This document shows positions 8,452 to 16,799 of a stretch of DNA of 64,000 nucleotides, one piece after another. The position numbers and the translations under genes were made by a program. The notes under the pieces were generated by a model. It was not told where the DNA came from, did no database searches, and worked only from the letters and a program-made list of their open reading frames with translations. Every line of letters begins with the position of its first letter. The stretch's first letter is position 1. Source of the DNA: Novosphingobium acidiphilum DSM 19966 (GTDB taxonomy: Bacteria; Pseudomonadota; Alphaproteobacteria; Sphingomonadales; Sphingomonadaceae); the NCBI RefSeq assembly GCF_000429005.1, contig NZ_AUBA01000001.1, forward strand, positions 186,001 to 250,000, given 5' to 3'.

Positions 8452-8482
8452 ACCGGGCGGTTGGTCCTTCTCCAGCTTGCGG

Positions 8483-8510
8483 CGGGGTCATGCACGGCAT
8501 GGCCCCGTTT
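8483..8510 (+). terminator. hairpin terminator after flagellin
   Basis: CGGGGTCATGC (8483-8493), loop ACG, GCATGGCCCCG (8497-8507): an 11-bp stem with one T-G pair, followed by TTT and a GT-rich stretch. It starts 31 bases after the flagellin stop. The U-tract is short, so termination may be partial. Confidence 0.6.
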
Positions 8511-8551
8511 GCGGTGTTTACGTTGGCGTCTGCTGCGCATAGAGGCAGGCC

Positions 8552-9124
8552 ATGGGAAACATTGCTGCTGCTGTCGAAAAAACCTGGCTTACTGCCGATC
8601 GTCTGCTCGAAGATTCGTTTCGGCTGGGCAACGCGATTGTCGATTCCGGGTTCCGCCCGACGCATATCGTCGGGATCTGGCGCGGCGGGGCGCCGGTCGG
8701 CATCGCGGTCCAGGAATTGCTTGAATATCGCGGGGTGGAAACCGATCACATTGCCATCCGCACCAAATCCTATTCGGGCATCGACCGGCAGAACGCCGAA
8801 GTGCAGGTCTATTCGCTGGGTTATCTGATCGACACGCTGTCGCCCGAACACCGGCTGGTGATCGTGGACGATGTGTTCGATTCGGGCCGTTCGGTGGCGG
8901 CGATCTTGCGCGAGCTGCAAACGCGGTGTCGCTACAACACTCCGCGCGAAATCCGCATCGCCACGGTCTACTGGAAACCCGGCCGCAACCAGACCGAACT
9001 GCGCCCCGATTACTATGTCCACGAAACCGACGAATGGCTGGTCTTCCCCCACGAAATCTGCGGCCTGACCGAGGCCGAAATCCTGGCGCACAAACCGCAG
9101 GCAAGCCTGATCCTGCGCGATTGA
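8552..9124 (+). CDS. phosphoribosyltransferase family protein
   Basis: 190 residues with the type I phosphoribosyltransferase fold. The PRPP-binding motif is RLVIVDDVFDSGRSV (around residues 106-120), and HIVGIWRGGAPVGIAVQE near residue 38 forms the upstream PRPP loop. Hypoxanthine/xanthine/guanine-type enzymes with a C-terminal YVHETDEWLVFPHE segment resemble archaeal and bacterial HGPRTase-like proteins (Gpt-related). It would salvage a purine base using PRPP in the cytoplasm; base specificity is not decided here. It follows the flagellin terminator and precedes the methyltransferase by 79 bp, with no clear functional link to either. Confidence 0.85.
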   Translation: MGNIAAAVEKTWLTADRLLEDSFRLGNAIVDSGFRPTHIVGIWRGGAPVGIAVQELLEYRGVETDHIAIRTKSYSGIDRQNAEVQVYSLGYLIDTLSPEHRLVIVDDVFDSGRSVAAILRELQTRCRYNTPREIRIATVYWKPGRNQTELRPDYYVHETDEWLVFPHEICGLTEAEILAHKPQASLILRD

Positions 9125-9151
9125 TTGCAGGGCGCGATCAGACGGGTGTGC

Positions 9152-9180
9152 TTGCTATCCAAGGGGCGATTTGCCATCAT
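9152..9180 (+). promoter_or_regulatory. possible sigma-70 promoter of the acyl-transfer cluster
   Basis: TTGCTA (9152-9157), 17-bp spacer, CATCAT (9175-9180), each matching 4 of 6 consensus bases, with a predicted start about 17 nt before the ATG at 9204. Weak, but correctly spaced and placed in the only non-coding gap before the operon. Confidence 0.3.
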
Positions 9181-9203
9181 CACGATAACGACAATCAATC
9201 GAG

Positions 9204-10208
9204 ATGGTGATGGCGTCGGATATCGTACAGGACGATGATCAAAAGCCGAACCCCAACGCCGATTATCTGGCTGATCTGGCGCCATTTGCGTCGCTGCACA
9301 CACTTGCTGCACGGATCGTGGCGATATGGCCCGAACATCATGCTTACCTTGCCGCTCGATTTCATGACTTTGACACTGCGTTCGAAGCCCGCATGGACGA
9401 AGTCGCGCGTTTGGCACTGATCGACATCGGCGGCCGGCTTGACCTGTATGTTTCCGATTACCGCTGGATGTGCGAAGCCTTCATTGCTGAAGAGTTCCAT
9501 TTTCGCCGCAACAGGACCTACCGGCTCAAGACTTTCGCCGAGGCCGAGCGCGAGGTCTATGCTCGTCCCGAAGTGATGGAGCGTTATGTGCGCGGCATCC
9601 TGATTTCGCAGCTGGTATGGGAACCGCATGCGCGGGCGTTTGATATGTTTCGCAATGCCTTTCTGGGTGCGGCGCAAGCAGGCAGTGATTACCTTGAAAT
9701 CGGGCCCGGGCATGGCCTGTTTGTTTATTTCGCTGCGCATTGCCGCGCGATTGCGTCGATCGAGGCGTGGGACGTTTCGCAATCGAGCATCGCTGAAACT
9801 CGTAACGCACTTGCACGGCTTGGCGTGACGCGCGATGTGCGGATCGAACTGTGCGACGTGGTGCAGGCGCCACCGCGCCACGAGGCGTTTGATCTGGCGG
9901 TCATCAGTGAAGTGCTGGAACATCTCGAACAGCCCGATCTGGCGCTGCGCAGTTTGCATGCGGCGCTGCGGCCGGGCGGTCGCATCTTTGTCAATGCACC
10001 CGTCAACAGCCCCGCGCCCGATCACATTTATCTGTGGCAATCGCCCGACGAATTTGTATCGTTTTTCGAACAGCAGGGTTTCGATGTGGAATATGCCCGC
10101 TTCTTTCCTGTCACGGGGGCGTCCTTGGGCACTGCGCTGCGTAAACGCCTGAGTATTTCGTGTGTGCTGCTTGGCCGTAAACGCGACGCTGATTTGACGG
10201 AGATCTGA
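9204..10208 (+). CDS. class I SAM-dependent methyltransferase
   Basis: 334 residues. A helical N-terminal region of about 140 residues precedes a Rossmann-type methyltransferase domain: motif I is YLEIGPGHGLFVYFAA, followed by the acidic EAWDVSQSSI, then LAVISEVLEHLEQPDLALRS (motif IV region) and AALRPGGRIFVNAPV. The residues around the SAM site are those of small-molecule or glycan O-methyltransferases rather than DNA enzymes. An in-frame ATG at 9210 is an alternative start. It abuts the ACP gene with no gap (TGA then ATG), so it probably acts on the same ACP-bound or glycan-bound product. Substrate not determined. Confidence 0.85.
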   Translation: MVMASDIVQDDDQKPNPNADYLADLAPFASLHTLAARIVAIWPEHHAYLAARFHDFDTAFEARMDEVARLALIDIGGRLDLYVSDYRWMCEAFIAEEFHFRRNRTYRLKTFAEAEREVYARPEVMERYVRGILISQLVWEPHARAFDMFRNAFLGAAQAGSDYLEIGPGHGLFVYFAAHCRAIASIEAWDVSQSSIAETRNALARLGVTRDVRIELCDVVQAPPRHEAFDLAVISEVLEHLEQPDLALRSLHAALRPGGRIFVNAPVNSPAPDHIYLWQSPDEFVSFFEQQGFDVEYARFFPVTGASLGTALRKRLSISCVLLGRKRDADLTEI

Positions 10209-10451
10209 ATGCCGGTGCAATCTGTCCTGGAAACGATCACGCAAATCGTCCGCGAAGAGCTTGAGGACGACGCGATTGTTCTGACCCCGCAAACGCGCGC
10301 GCGCGATGTGCCTGGCTGGGACAGTCTGGCGCATGTGCGCATCGTCGTTGCGATCGAGGACGCCTTCGACACCGAATTTGAAACAAGCGCGGTAACCGGA
10401 CTGCGCAACGTCGGTGATCTGGTTGATCTGGTCGACGCTGCGATCGGATAA
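10209..10451 (+). CDS. acyl carrier protein of the FkbH cluster
   Basis: 80 residues, acidic, with the phosphopantetheine attachment site GWDSLAHVR (Ser39). It would carry an acyl or glyceryl thioester on a 4'-phosphopantetheine arm. It starts at the base after the methyltransferase stop codon and lies 21 bp before the FkbH-like gene, which marks it as the dedicated carrier of this cluster rather than the fatty-acid-synthesis ACP. A second, unrelated ACP is in the exosortase locus at 30057. Confidence 0.92.
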   Translation: MPVQSVLETITQIVREELEDDAIVLTPQTRARDVPGWDSLAHVRIVVAIEDAFDTEFETSAVTGLRNVGDLVDLVDAAIG

Positions 10452-10472
10452 CCGGAACAGGGGGATCCACAC

Positions 10473-12380
10473 ATGACGATGGATCTCCTGGCAATGCCAT
10501 GGCTGCCTGCGCCCGGAGAGGATTGGCGATCCCGGGCAAAGCAGGTGGACACCAGCAACAAGCCCGGCGCGGCGGCGCGGGAACTGGCGGGACATGCGCT
10601 GGATGCCGCGCATTCGCGCCTGCTGTCACGCCGGATTGCGCGTGCCATGCAATCCGGCAGGCCCCTCGACCCTTTGACCCGGTTGCGCCTGGCGGTGTTG
10701 AGTTCTGCAACTTTCGATTTCATTGCGGATGCGCTGCCTGCGGCAGGCGCACGTCACGGGCTGGCGATCGATCTGCATATTGCCCCGGCCGATACGATCG
10801 AGGCCTGTGCGTTCGATCCTGGCTCTGATACTTATGCCCATTGCCCCGATGCCGTGCTGGTGCTGGTCGATCACCGTTGGCTTGGGCTGGCATCCCCACG
10901 GCTTGGATTGTCTCCTGCGGCGGGTGTGGACGCGGCGGTAGCGCGCTTGCGCGGTGTAATCGGTGCCTTGCAGCGGGGGCAAATCAACCTGATAGTCGTG
11001 CCAACCGTTGCCATTCCGCCATTGGGGCTGTTCGGCAGTTTCGATGCCTGCCAGGCTGGATCGGTGCGCGCACAGATACTTGCGTTCAATGCGCGGATGG
11101 TCGAACTTGCCCGCGATGTCGGTGCGGTCGTGCTCGACGTGGCAGCGCTGTCTGAACAGGTCGGCACCGCGCGCTGGTTCCATGCACCTTCATACAACTT
11201 GTACAAGCTGCCGTTCCTGCCCGCAGCGGTGCCTTTGTTTGCAGATTGGGTTGCCCGGCTTTTGAGTGCAGCACAAGGCAAGGCGCGCAAATGCCTGGTG
11301 CTCGATCTTGACAATACCTGCTGGGGTGGGGTGATCGGCGATGACGGGATCGAGGGCATCCGCATCGGCCCGGGCAGCGCCGAGGGGGAAAGTTTTGCCG
11401 CTGTCCAGCAGGCAGCGCTTGACCTGAAAGCGCGCGGCGTGATCCTGGCGGTGTCGTCGAAAAACGACGATGCCACTGCGCGGGCACCCTTTCGCGATCA
11501 TCCCGACATGCTGCTGCGCGAGACAGATATCGCCGTGTTTCAAGCCAATTGGGATGACAAGCCTGCCAATTTGCGTGCGATTGCCGATGCGCTGGCGATC
11601 GGCCTGGATGCGCTGGTGCTGCTCGATGACAATGCGGCCGAACGCGCGCAGGTGCGCAGCATGCTGCCGATGGTGGCGGTGCCGGAATTGCCAAACGACG
11701 CAGCCTATTATCCGACACTGCTCCTTGCGGCGGGTTATTTCGAGGCGGTCGGCTTTTCGGACGAGGACAGTCTGCGAAGCGCAAGCTATCACGCCAATGC
11801 GCAGCGCGTCGCGATTGGTGCTGCAACCGGCGATACCGGCGAATTTCTGGCCGCGCTGGGCATGATTATCGGCCATGCCCGGTTCGATCCGATCGGCCGG
11901 CCCCGCATCGCGCAACTGGTCAACAAATCGAACCAATTCAATCTGACCACGCGTCGCTATTCCGAAGGCGCGATTGCCGCGATCGAGGCAGAACCCGCAA
12001 CCTATACGCAGCAGACACGATTGTCCGACCAGTTCGGCAATTTTGGCGTGATCGGCGTAATCATCGCACGGCTCGATACAGCGGGCGACTGGATGATCGA
12101 CACCTGGCTGATGAGCTGTCGCGTGCTGGGCCGCCGCGTAGAAAACGCGATGCTGGCAGAACTTGTGCGGCAGGCGCGTGCGCGCGGCATAGCCCGGATA
12201 CATGCGCAATATTTGCCCACAGCCAAGAACGGAATGGTGCGCGATCACTATGACAAGCTGGGTTTTGCGCGGACGGCCCAGGATCAAGATGGTGCGCAGT
12301 CGTATGTGCTGAACGTGATCGAATACAACGTGTCCGATCTGCCGTTTCACCATCAGCCCGGGGCGGATGTGCAGGCATGA
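10473..12380 (+). CDS. FkbH-like HAD-superfamily enzyme
   Basis: 635 residues. The N-terminal ~270 residues resemble the region that precedes the HAD domain in FkbH/HAD-IIIC proteins. The HAD core starts CLVLDLDNTCWGGVIGDDG (Asp278, Asp280), with the lysine in VSSKNDD and the late acidic motif VLLDDNAAERAQV. The C-terminal third is GNAT-like (FGNFGVIGVII, KNGMVRDHYDKLGF). FkbH enzymes take glyceryl units from 1,3-bisphosphoglycerate and load them on a partner ACP; the adjacent ACP fits this. An in-frame ATG at 10479 is an alternative start. The 3' end overlaps the MBOAT gene by 4 bp (ATGA). Confidence 0.9.
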   Translation: MTMDLLAMPWLPAPGEDWRSRAKQVDTSNKPGAAARELAGHALDAAHSRLLSRRIARAMQSGRPLDPLTRLRLAVLSSATFDFIADALPAAGARHGLAIDLHIAPADTIEACAFDPGSDTYAHCPDAVLVLVDHRWLGLASPRLGLSPAAGVDAAVARLRGVIGALQRGQINLIVVPTVAIPPLGLFGSFDACQAGSVRAQILAFNARMVELARDVGAVVLDVAALSEQVGTARWFHAPSYNLYKLPFLPAAVPLFADWVARLLSAAQGKARKCLVLDLDNTCWGGVIGDDGIEGIRIGPGSAEGESFAAVQQAALDLKARGVILAVSSKNDDATARAPFRDHPDMLLRETDIAVFQANWDDKPANLRAIADALAIGLDALVLLDDNAAERAQVRSMLPMVAVPELPNDAAYYPTLLLAAGYFEAVGFSDEDSLRSASYHANAQRVAIGAATGDTGEFLAALGMIIGHARFDPIGRPRIAQLVNKSNQFNLTTRRYSEGAIAAIEAEPATYTQQTRLSDQFGNFGVIGVIIARLDTAGDWMIDTWLMSCRVLGRRVENAMLAELVRQARARGIARIHAQYLPTAKNGMVRDHYDKLGFARTAQDQDGAQSYVLNVIEYNVSDLPFHHQPGADVQA

Positions 12381-13939
12381 ACTTTGTCGATCCGGCCTTT
12401 TTCCTGCTGTTTCTGCCGATCGCATTGCTGATCTTTTATGCCGCCGGCCGGTTGGGCGGCGGGCAGCTTGCAGCGATGGCCTATGGCTTGGCCTCGGTCG
12501 TGTTCTGCGTGCCGTTCGGCTGGCGCTTTGTGGCAGTGACGCTGGGCAGCATGCTGATCAATGGCGTGATCTGCGGCGCACTGGTGTCCGACCGGCCCGG
12601 TCCGTCGCAGCGCCGCTGGTTGTTGCGGCTGGGGGTCACGTCCAATCTGTTGATGCTCGGCCTGTTCAAATACATTCCGGCATTCACGACCATTCGGCCG
12701 ATCGGCGCGGTTGCCCCGATCCTGCTGGCATGGGTCCCGATCACGATCAGTTTCATGACGTTTCAGCGGCTGGTTCTGCTGGTCGATTGTTACCGCCGCG
12801 ATCCGCCGGCGGTGGCCATGATACGAAAGGGGCGCGGTGGCGCGGTGTGGTTTGTTGCCTTTACAATGGGCTTTGCCAACCTGTTGATCGGGCCGATCGC
12901 TTTTGCCAGAGAAATCGCACCGCAACTGTTGTCGCGGCGGTTTGGCAGGGTCCGCCTGATCGACATCGAGGTCGGTCTGACGCTGCTGACGATCGGCCTG
13001 TTCAAAAAACTGGTGATTGCAGACACGCTGGGCACTGACATGGTTGATCCGGTGTTCAAGGCCATTGCCAGCCATCATGCGGTGCTGGGGATCGATGCCT
13101 GCGTGGCGATCCCGGCCTATTACGCACAGCTCTATTTCGACTTTTCGGGCTATTCGGACATGGCGCTGGGCGTGGCACGCATGTTCGGCCTGCGTCTGCC
13201 GTTCAATTTCAATTCGCCGTTGCGCGCCACCGGCATCGCCGATTTCTATCGCCGCTGGCACATCACGCTGACCCGAATCGTTGCCCGGTTCCTGTTTCAG
13301 GCATTATCGCTGCGGGGCGCGCGGCTGGCGCGGCGGCGCAAGTGGAAAGGCGTGCGGCGCAGCCTGTTCGAGCTCTGGCTGCCACTGACGATCAACTTTC
13401 TGGTGATCGGTCTGTGGCATGGTGCGGCGTGGACGTTCGCGCTGTTTGGGCTTGTTCATGGCACTTGGTACACCATCGAAACCGAGGTGCGCAGCTGGCC
13501 GTCTTTCCGTAATTGGAGCCGCCGTTCGAGCGATCGTCTGCGCACCGCGCTTGGCCAGATGGTGACGCTGATACCGCTGGCATTGACGTTTGCCCTGTTT
13601 CGCAGCGGCACATTGGGCGATTACCGCCGCCTGCTGATGGCCGCGTGGCACCGGCTGCCTGTGTCCGCGGCCCCGCCGAACACCCAAGTGGTTCATTCCG
13701 GGCAATGGGCCGAACTGGCAGCGGCGTTTGCAATAATCTGGCTGCTGCCCAATGCGATGGAATTGTTGTCGCGCTATCGCCCCGGAATTGTCACATTCGC
13801 CGTGCCGTCGCACACGCCACGCTGGCTGGCCTTGCGCTGGCGGCCCAATTGGCTGTGGGGCGTGTTTGTTGCTCTCTTGATGGTGTGCGTGCTCAGGATG
13901 TGCGGCTATTCCACGCCGTTTGTCTATGGTGGATTTTGA
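12377..13939 (+). CDS. MBOAT family membrane O-acyltransferase (AlgI-like)
   Basis: 520 residues with about ten hydrophobic helices. Family signatures are LPFNFNSPLRATGIADFYRRWH and GLWHGAAWTFALFGLVHG, with the two conserved histidines at 348 and 361. AlgI-type proteins move an acyl group from a cytoplasmic donor across the inner membrane to a glycan, usually with a periplasmic SGNH partner. Here the donor is plausibly the acyl- or glyceryl-ACP made by the two genes upstream (inference). The stop codon is followed one base later by the ATG of the SGNH-like gene, completing the donor, carrier, exporter, transferase set. Confidence 0.9.
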   Translation: MNFVDPAFFLLFLPIALLIFYAAGRLGGGQLAAMAYGLASVVFCVPFGWRFVAVTLGSMLINGVICGALVSDRPGPSQRRWLLRLGVTSNLLMLGLFKYIPAFTTIRPIGAVAPILLAWVPITISFMTFQRLVLLVDCYRRDPPAVAMIRKGRGGAVWFVAFTMGFANLLIGPIAFAREIAPQLLSRRFGRVRLIDIEVGLTLLTIGLFKKLVIADTLGTDMVDPVFKAIASHHAVLGIDACVAIPAYYAQLYFDFSGYSDMALGVARMFGLRLPFNFNSPLRATGIADFYRRWHITLTRIVARFLFQALSLRGARLARRRKWKGVRRSLFELWLPLTINFLVIGLWHGAAWTFALFGLVHGTWYTIETEVRSWPSFRNWSRRSSDRLRTALGQMVTLIPLALTFALFRSGTLGDYRRLLMAAWHRLPVSAAPPNTQVVHSGQWAELAAAFAIIWLLPNAMELLSRYRPGIVTFAVPSHTPRWLALRWRPNWLWGVFVALLMVCVLRMCGYSTPFVYGGF

Positions 13940-13940
13940 T

Positions 13941-15107
13941 ATGGGGGTGATCGCCTCCTTGCGCCGTATGCTTTATGGCGCGCCAGCCCAGGGGCCGGGG
14001 CATTGGCGGTGGACGCGCCGCCTGTTTCTGCCGTTTGCGCTGGCACCGTTCATCGCCGGGCTCGGCGGTCTGATCCTGATCGATTATATCGTTGATCCCT
14101 ATGCAATCCATCCCTGGGGGCTGACCCCGCGACTGGCCGATGATCATCAGTATCCCGATGCGGAATGGCCGCTGTTGCTCAAGGCGGCAACGCGGCAGGA
14201 CCATCGGCTGGTGCTGATCGGTGCATCCACTCTGGCCGGGGCGTCGTCGCAGGACATGGCCGACGCGTTCGGCGCCGATACCCGCCCGGTCAATCTGGCC
14301 TATCCGTTGGCGCATCCTGGCGATACCCGGTTGGTGGTCGACGAGGTCGCAAAAATGCCGCACCTTGAACGCGTGCTGTTTGTCATGGACCTTTCGCTGA
14401 TGGTCGATCTGAACGAACGCGGCGAGCCGGCAAGACGGCGCGAACGGGTGTTTTCAAGCGACTGGGCGCATGCCGGTGATTTTCGTTGGGATACGCTGGT
14501 GGGATCGTGGCATCGCCTGGTTGATGGCGTGTATGACAGGCCCAAATGGAAATCGCTGCAGCAGCCACAATTTTTGACTGCCTATCCGCCGATGACGCAG
14601 CGTCCCGCCATGATGGCGCTGCTGCACCAGACCGTTTCTCGCAACCGCGATCACGTGCTGGGGCACGGTTTTGACATAAATTGCCGCGAGTATCCGTTTC
14701 TGGATGCGGTGCTGATTCCCGCGCTCGCGAAATTCCGGGCGCGCGGTGTGGCGGTTGATCTGGTGTTCCCGCCGTACCCCTATGGCTATTATTATCACTT
14801 GATCGCAAAGCAGCGATCCGAACGTTTGACTGATCGATCGACTTATCCCGGCCTTATGGAATTCAAGCGTTGCGTGGTCGATATTGCCGATCGTTTCGGA
14901 CCCGCCGTTACGGTGCACGCGATGGACAACGATCAGACTATCGCGGGCCAAATCGACAATTATTTCGATTTTGCACATCTTGCCCGTCCCCAGGCCTATC
15001 GCGCGGTAATCGAGCATGTCGCGCGCCGCGACAGCGTGCTGACGCGCAGCAATTTCGATGCGTTCGATCGTCAATTGCGTGCACATATCCTTTCGTATCG
15101 GATGTAG
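13941..15107 (+). CDS. membrane-anchored SGNH/AlgJ-like protein
   Basis: 388 residues. After a short basic N-terminus there is one membrane segment (about residues 28-50, LFLPFALAPFIAGLGGLILI), so the rest is predicted periplasmic. VLIGASTLAG (Ser96) fits SGNH block I, and FDFAHLARPQ (Asp343, His346) fits the C-terminal DxxH pair, as in AlgJ/AlgX-type acetyltransferases that work with an MBOAT partner. No close family name comes to mind; the assignment rests on these motifs and on the neighbour. I chose the ATG at 13941, one base after the MBOAT stop and 8 bases after GGTGG; in-frame upstream starts (13926 ATG, 13920 TTG) would overlap the MBOAT gene. Confidence 0.7.
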   Translation: MGVIASLRRMLYGAPAQGPGHWRWTRRLFLPFALAPFIAGLGGLILIDYIVDPYAIHPWGLTPRLADDHQYPDAEWPLLLKAATRQDHRLVLIGASTLAGASSQDMADAFGADTRPVNLAYPLAHPGDTRLVVDEVAKMPHLERVLFVMDLSLMVDLNERGEPARRRERVFSSDWAHAGDFRWDTLVGSWHRLVDGVYDRPKWKSLQQPQFLTAYPPMTQRPAMMALLHQTVSRNRDHVLGHGFDINCREYPFLDAVLIPALAKFRARGVAVDLVFPPYPYGYYYHLIAKQRSERLTDRSTYPGLMEFKRCVVDIADRFGPAVTVHAMDNDQTIAGQIDNYFDFAHLARPQAYRAVIEHVARRDSVLTRSNFDAFDRQLRAHILSYRM

Positions 15108-15155
15108 TGCATCCAGCCTTGCCAAACCGGGCATAATCGCGAAAGGGCTGGGGTT

Positions 15156-16799
15156 ATGACCGATACCATCCAGACCGTGCCCGCCGTGACCGATGATGCG
15201 ATCCATGCGGCCGCCCAAGTGTCAAAATCATGGCCGTTTGACGAGGCGCGCAAGCTGGTCAAACGCTTTTCCGGCGGCAAGCGCGGGGCCGACGGCGCGC
15301 TGGTGCCGGTGTTGTTCGAAACCGGCTATGGCCCGTCGGGCCTGCCGCATATCGGCACCTTTCAGGAAGTGTTGCGCACCACGCTGGTGCGCCGCGCCTA
15401 CGAGACGCTGACCGGGGGGCATCCCACCCGGCTGGTGGCGTTTTCCGACGACATGGACGGGTTGCGCAAAGTGCCTGACAATGTGCCCAACAAAGCGGTG
15501 CTGTCGGCCAATCTGGGCAAGCCGTTGTCGCGCATTCCCGATCCGTTTGGCACGCATGACAGCTTTGCCGCGCACAACAATGCGCGGCTGTGCGAATTTC
15601 TCGATCGGTTCGATTTCGATTACGAATTTGTCTCGAGCGCCGATCGCTACAATTCGGGCGCGTTCGATGCGGCCCTCATCAATGTGCTGCGCCATTACGA
15701 GGCGATCCAAGCGATCATGCTGCCGACCTTGCGTGAAGAACGCCGCCTGACCTATTCACCGGTGCTGCCGGTTTCGCCCGCCACCGGTGTCGTGCTGCAA
15801 GTGCCGATCGAGGTGGTCGACGCCGATCGCGGGATCGTGCGGTTCACCGACAGCGACGGTGCTGTGGTGGAACACAGCATCCTGGGCGGGCAGGCCAAGT
15901 TGCAATGGAAAGTCGACTGGGCCATGCGCTGGGTTGCGCTGGGCGTCGATTACGAGATGTTCGGCAAGGATCTGACCGACAGCGGCACGCAGTCGGGCCG
16001 CATTGCGCAAGTGCTGGGCGGGCGCCGGCCCGAAGGCCTGATCTACGAACTGTTCCTTGACGAAAAGGGCGAAAAGATCTCGAAGTCGAAGGGCAACGGC
16101 CTGACGATCGAGCAATGGCTGGATTACGGCAGCGAGGAATCGCTTGGCTTGTACCTGTTCCGCGAACCCAAGAGCGCCAAGTCGCTGCATGTCGGGATTA
16201 TCCCGCGCGCGGTCGACGAATACTGGCAGTTTCGCGAAAAGCTGGCGACGCAGCCGGTGGAACAGCAACTGGGCAATCCGGTGTGGCACCTGCTGCGCAC
16301 CAATGGCTACCACGGCGGTGCGGGCGACACGCTGCCGGTGACATATGGCCTGCTGCTGAATCTGGTGGGCGTGCTGGGTGCGGGCGCCAGCCGCGATCAG
16401 GTGTGGTCGTATCTGCGCAACTATGTCGCCAATGCCGATCCGGCCGCGCATCCTGCGCTTGACGGCCTGGTCACTCGGGCGCTGGCCTATAACCGCGATC
16501 TGATCGCACCGACCTTGCAGCGCCGTGCGCCCGCGCCCAACGAGGCGGCGGCCTTGGCGGCACTTGACGCGGCACTGGCGCAGATGTCCGCCGACGACGG
16601 GGCCGAGGCCTTCCAGACCGTGGTTTATGAAGTGGGCAAGGATACCGCGTTCGGTTTTGAATCGCTGCGCGACTGGTTCAAGGCGCTGTACGAAACGCTG
16701 CTGGGATCATCGCAGGGTCCGCGCATGGGCAGCTTCATCGCGCTTTATGGCCTGGCCAACACCCGCGCGCTGATTGCCGAAGCGTTGGCGTCGGTCTGA
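15156..16799 (+). CDS. lysK: lysyl-tRNA synthetase, class I
   Basis: 547 residues. The class I signature appears as GLPHIGTFQEV (HIGH-type) and KISKSKGNG (KMSKS-type), with the LysRS-I context GGKRGADGALVPVLFETGYG at the start. It charges tRNA-Lys with lysine. Class I LysRS is the archaeal-type enzyme, also found in alphaproteobacteria and spirochaetes in place of class II LysS. A weak AGGG/GGGG purine run precedes the ATG. Its last 55 bases overlap, tail to tail, the end of the DUF885 gene on the other strand. Confidence 0.93.
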   Translation: MTDTIQTVPAVTDDAIHAAAQVSKSWPFDEARKLVKRFSGGKRGADGALVPVLFETGYGPSGLPHIGTFQEVLRTTLVRRAYETLTGGHPTRLVAFSDDMDGLRKVPDNVPNKAVLSANLGKPLSRIPDPFGTHDSFAAHNNARLCEFLDRFDFDYEFVSSADRYNSGAFDAALINVLRHYEAIQAIMLPTLREERRLTYSPVLPVSPATGVVLQVPIEVVDADRGIVRFTDSDGAVVEHSILGGQAKLQWKVDWAMRWVALGVDYEMFGKDLTDSGTQSGRIAQVLGGRRPEGLIYELFLDEKGEKISKSKGNGLTIEQWLDYGSEESLGLYLFREPKSAKSLHVGIIPRAVDEYWQFREKLATQPVEQQLGNPVWHLLRTNGYHGGAGDTLPVTYGLLLNLVGVLGAGASRDQVWSYLRNYVANADPAAHPALDGLVTRALAYNRDLIAPTLQRRAPAPNEAAALAALDAALAQMSADDGAEAFQTVVYEVGKDTAFGFESLRDWFKALYETLLGSSQGPRMGSFIALYGLANTRALIAEALASV

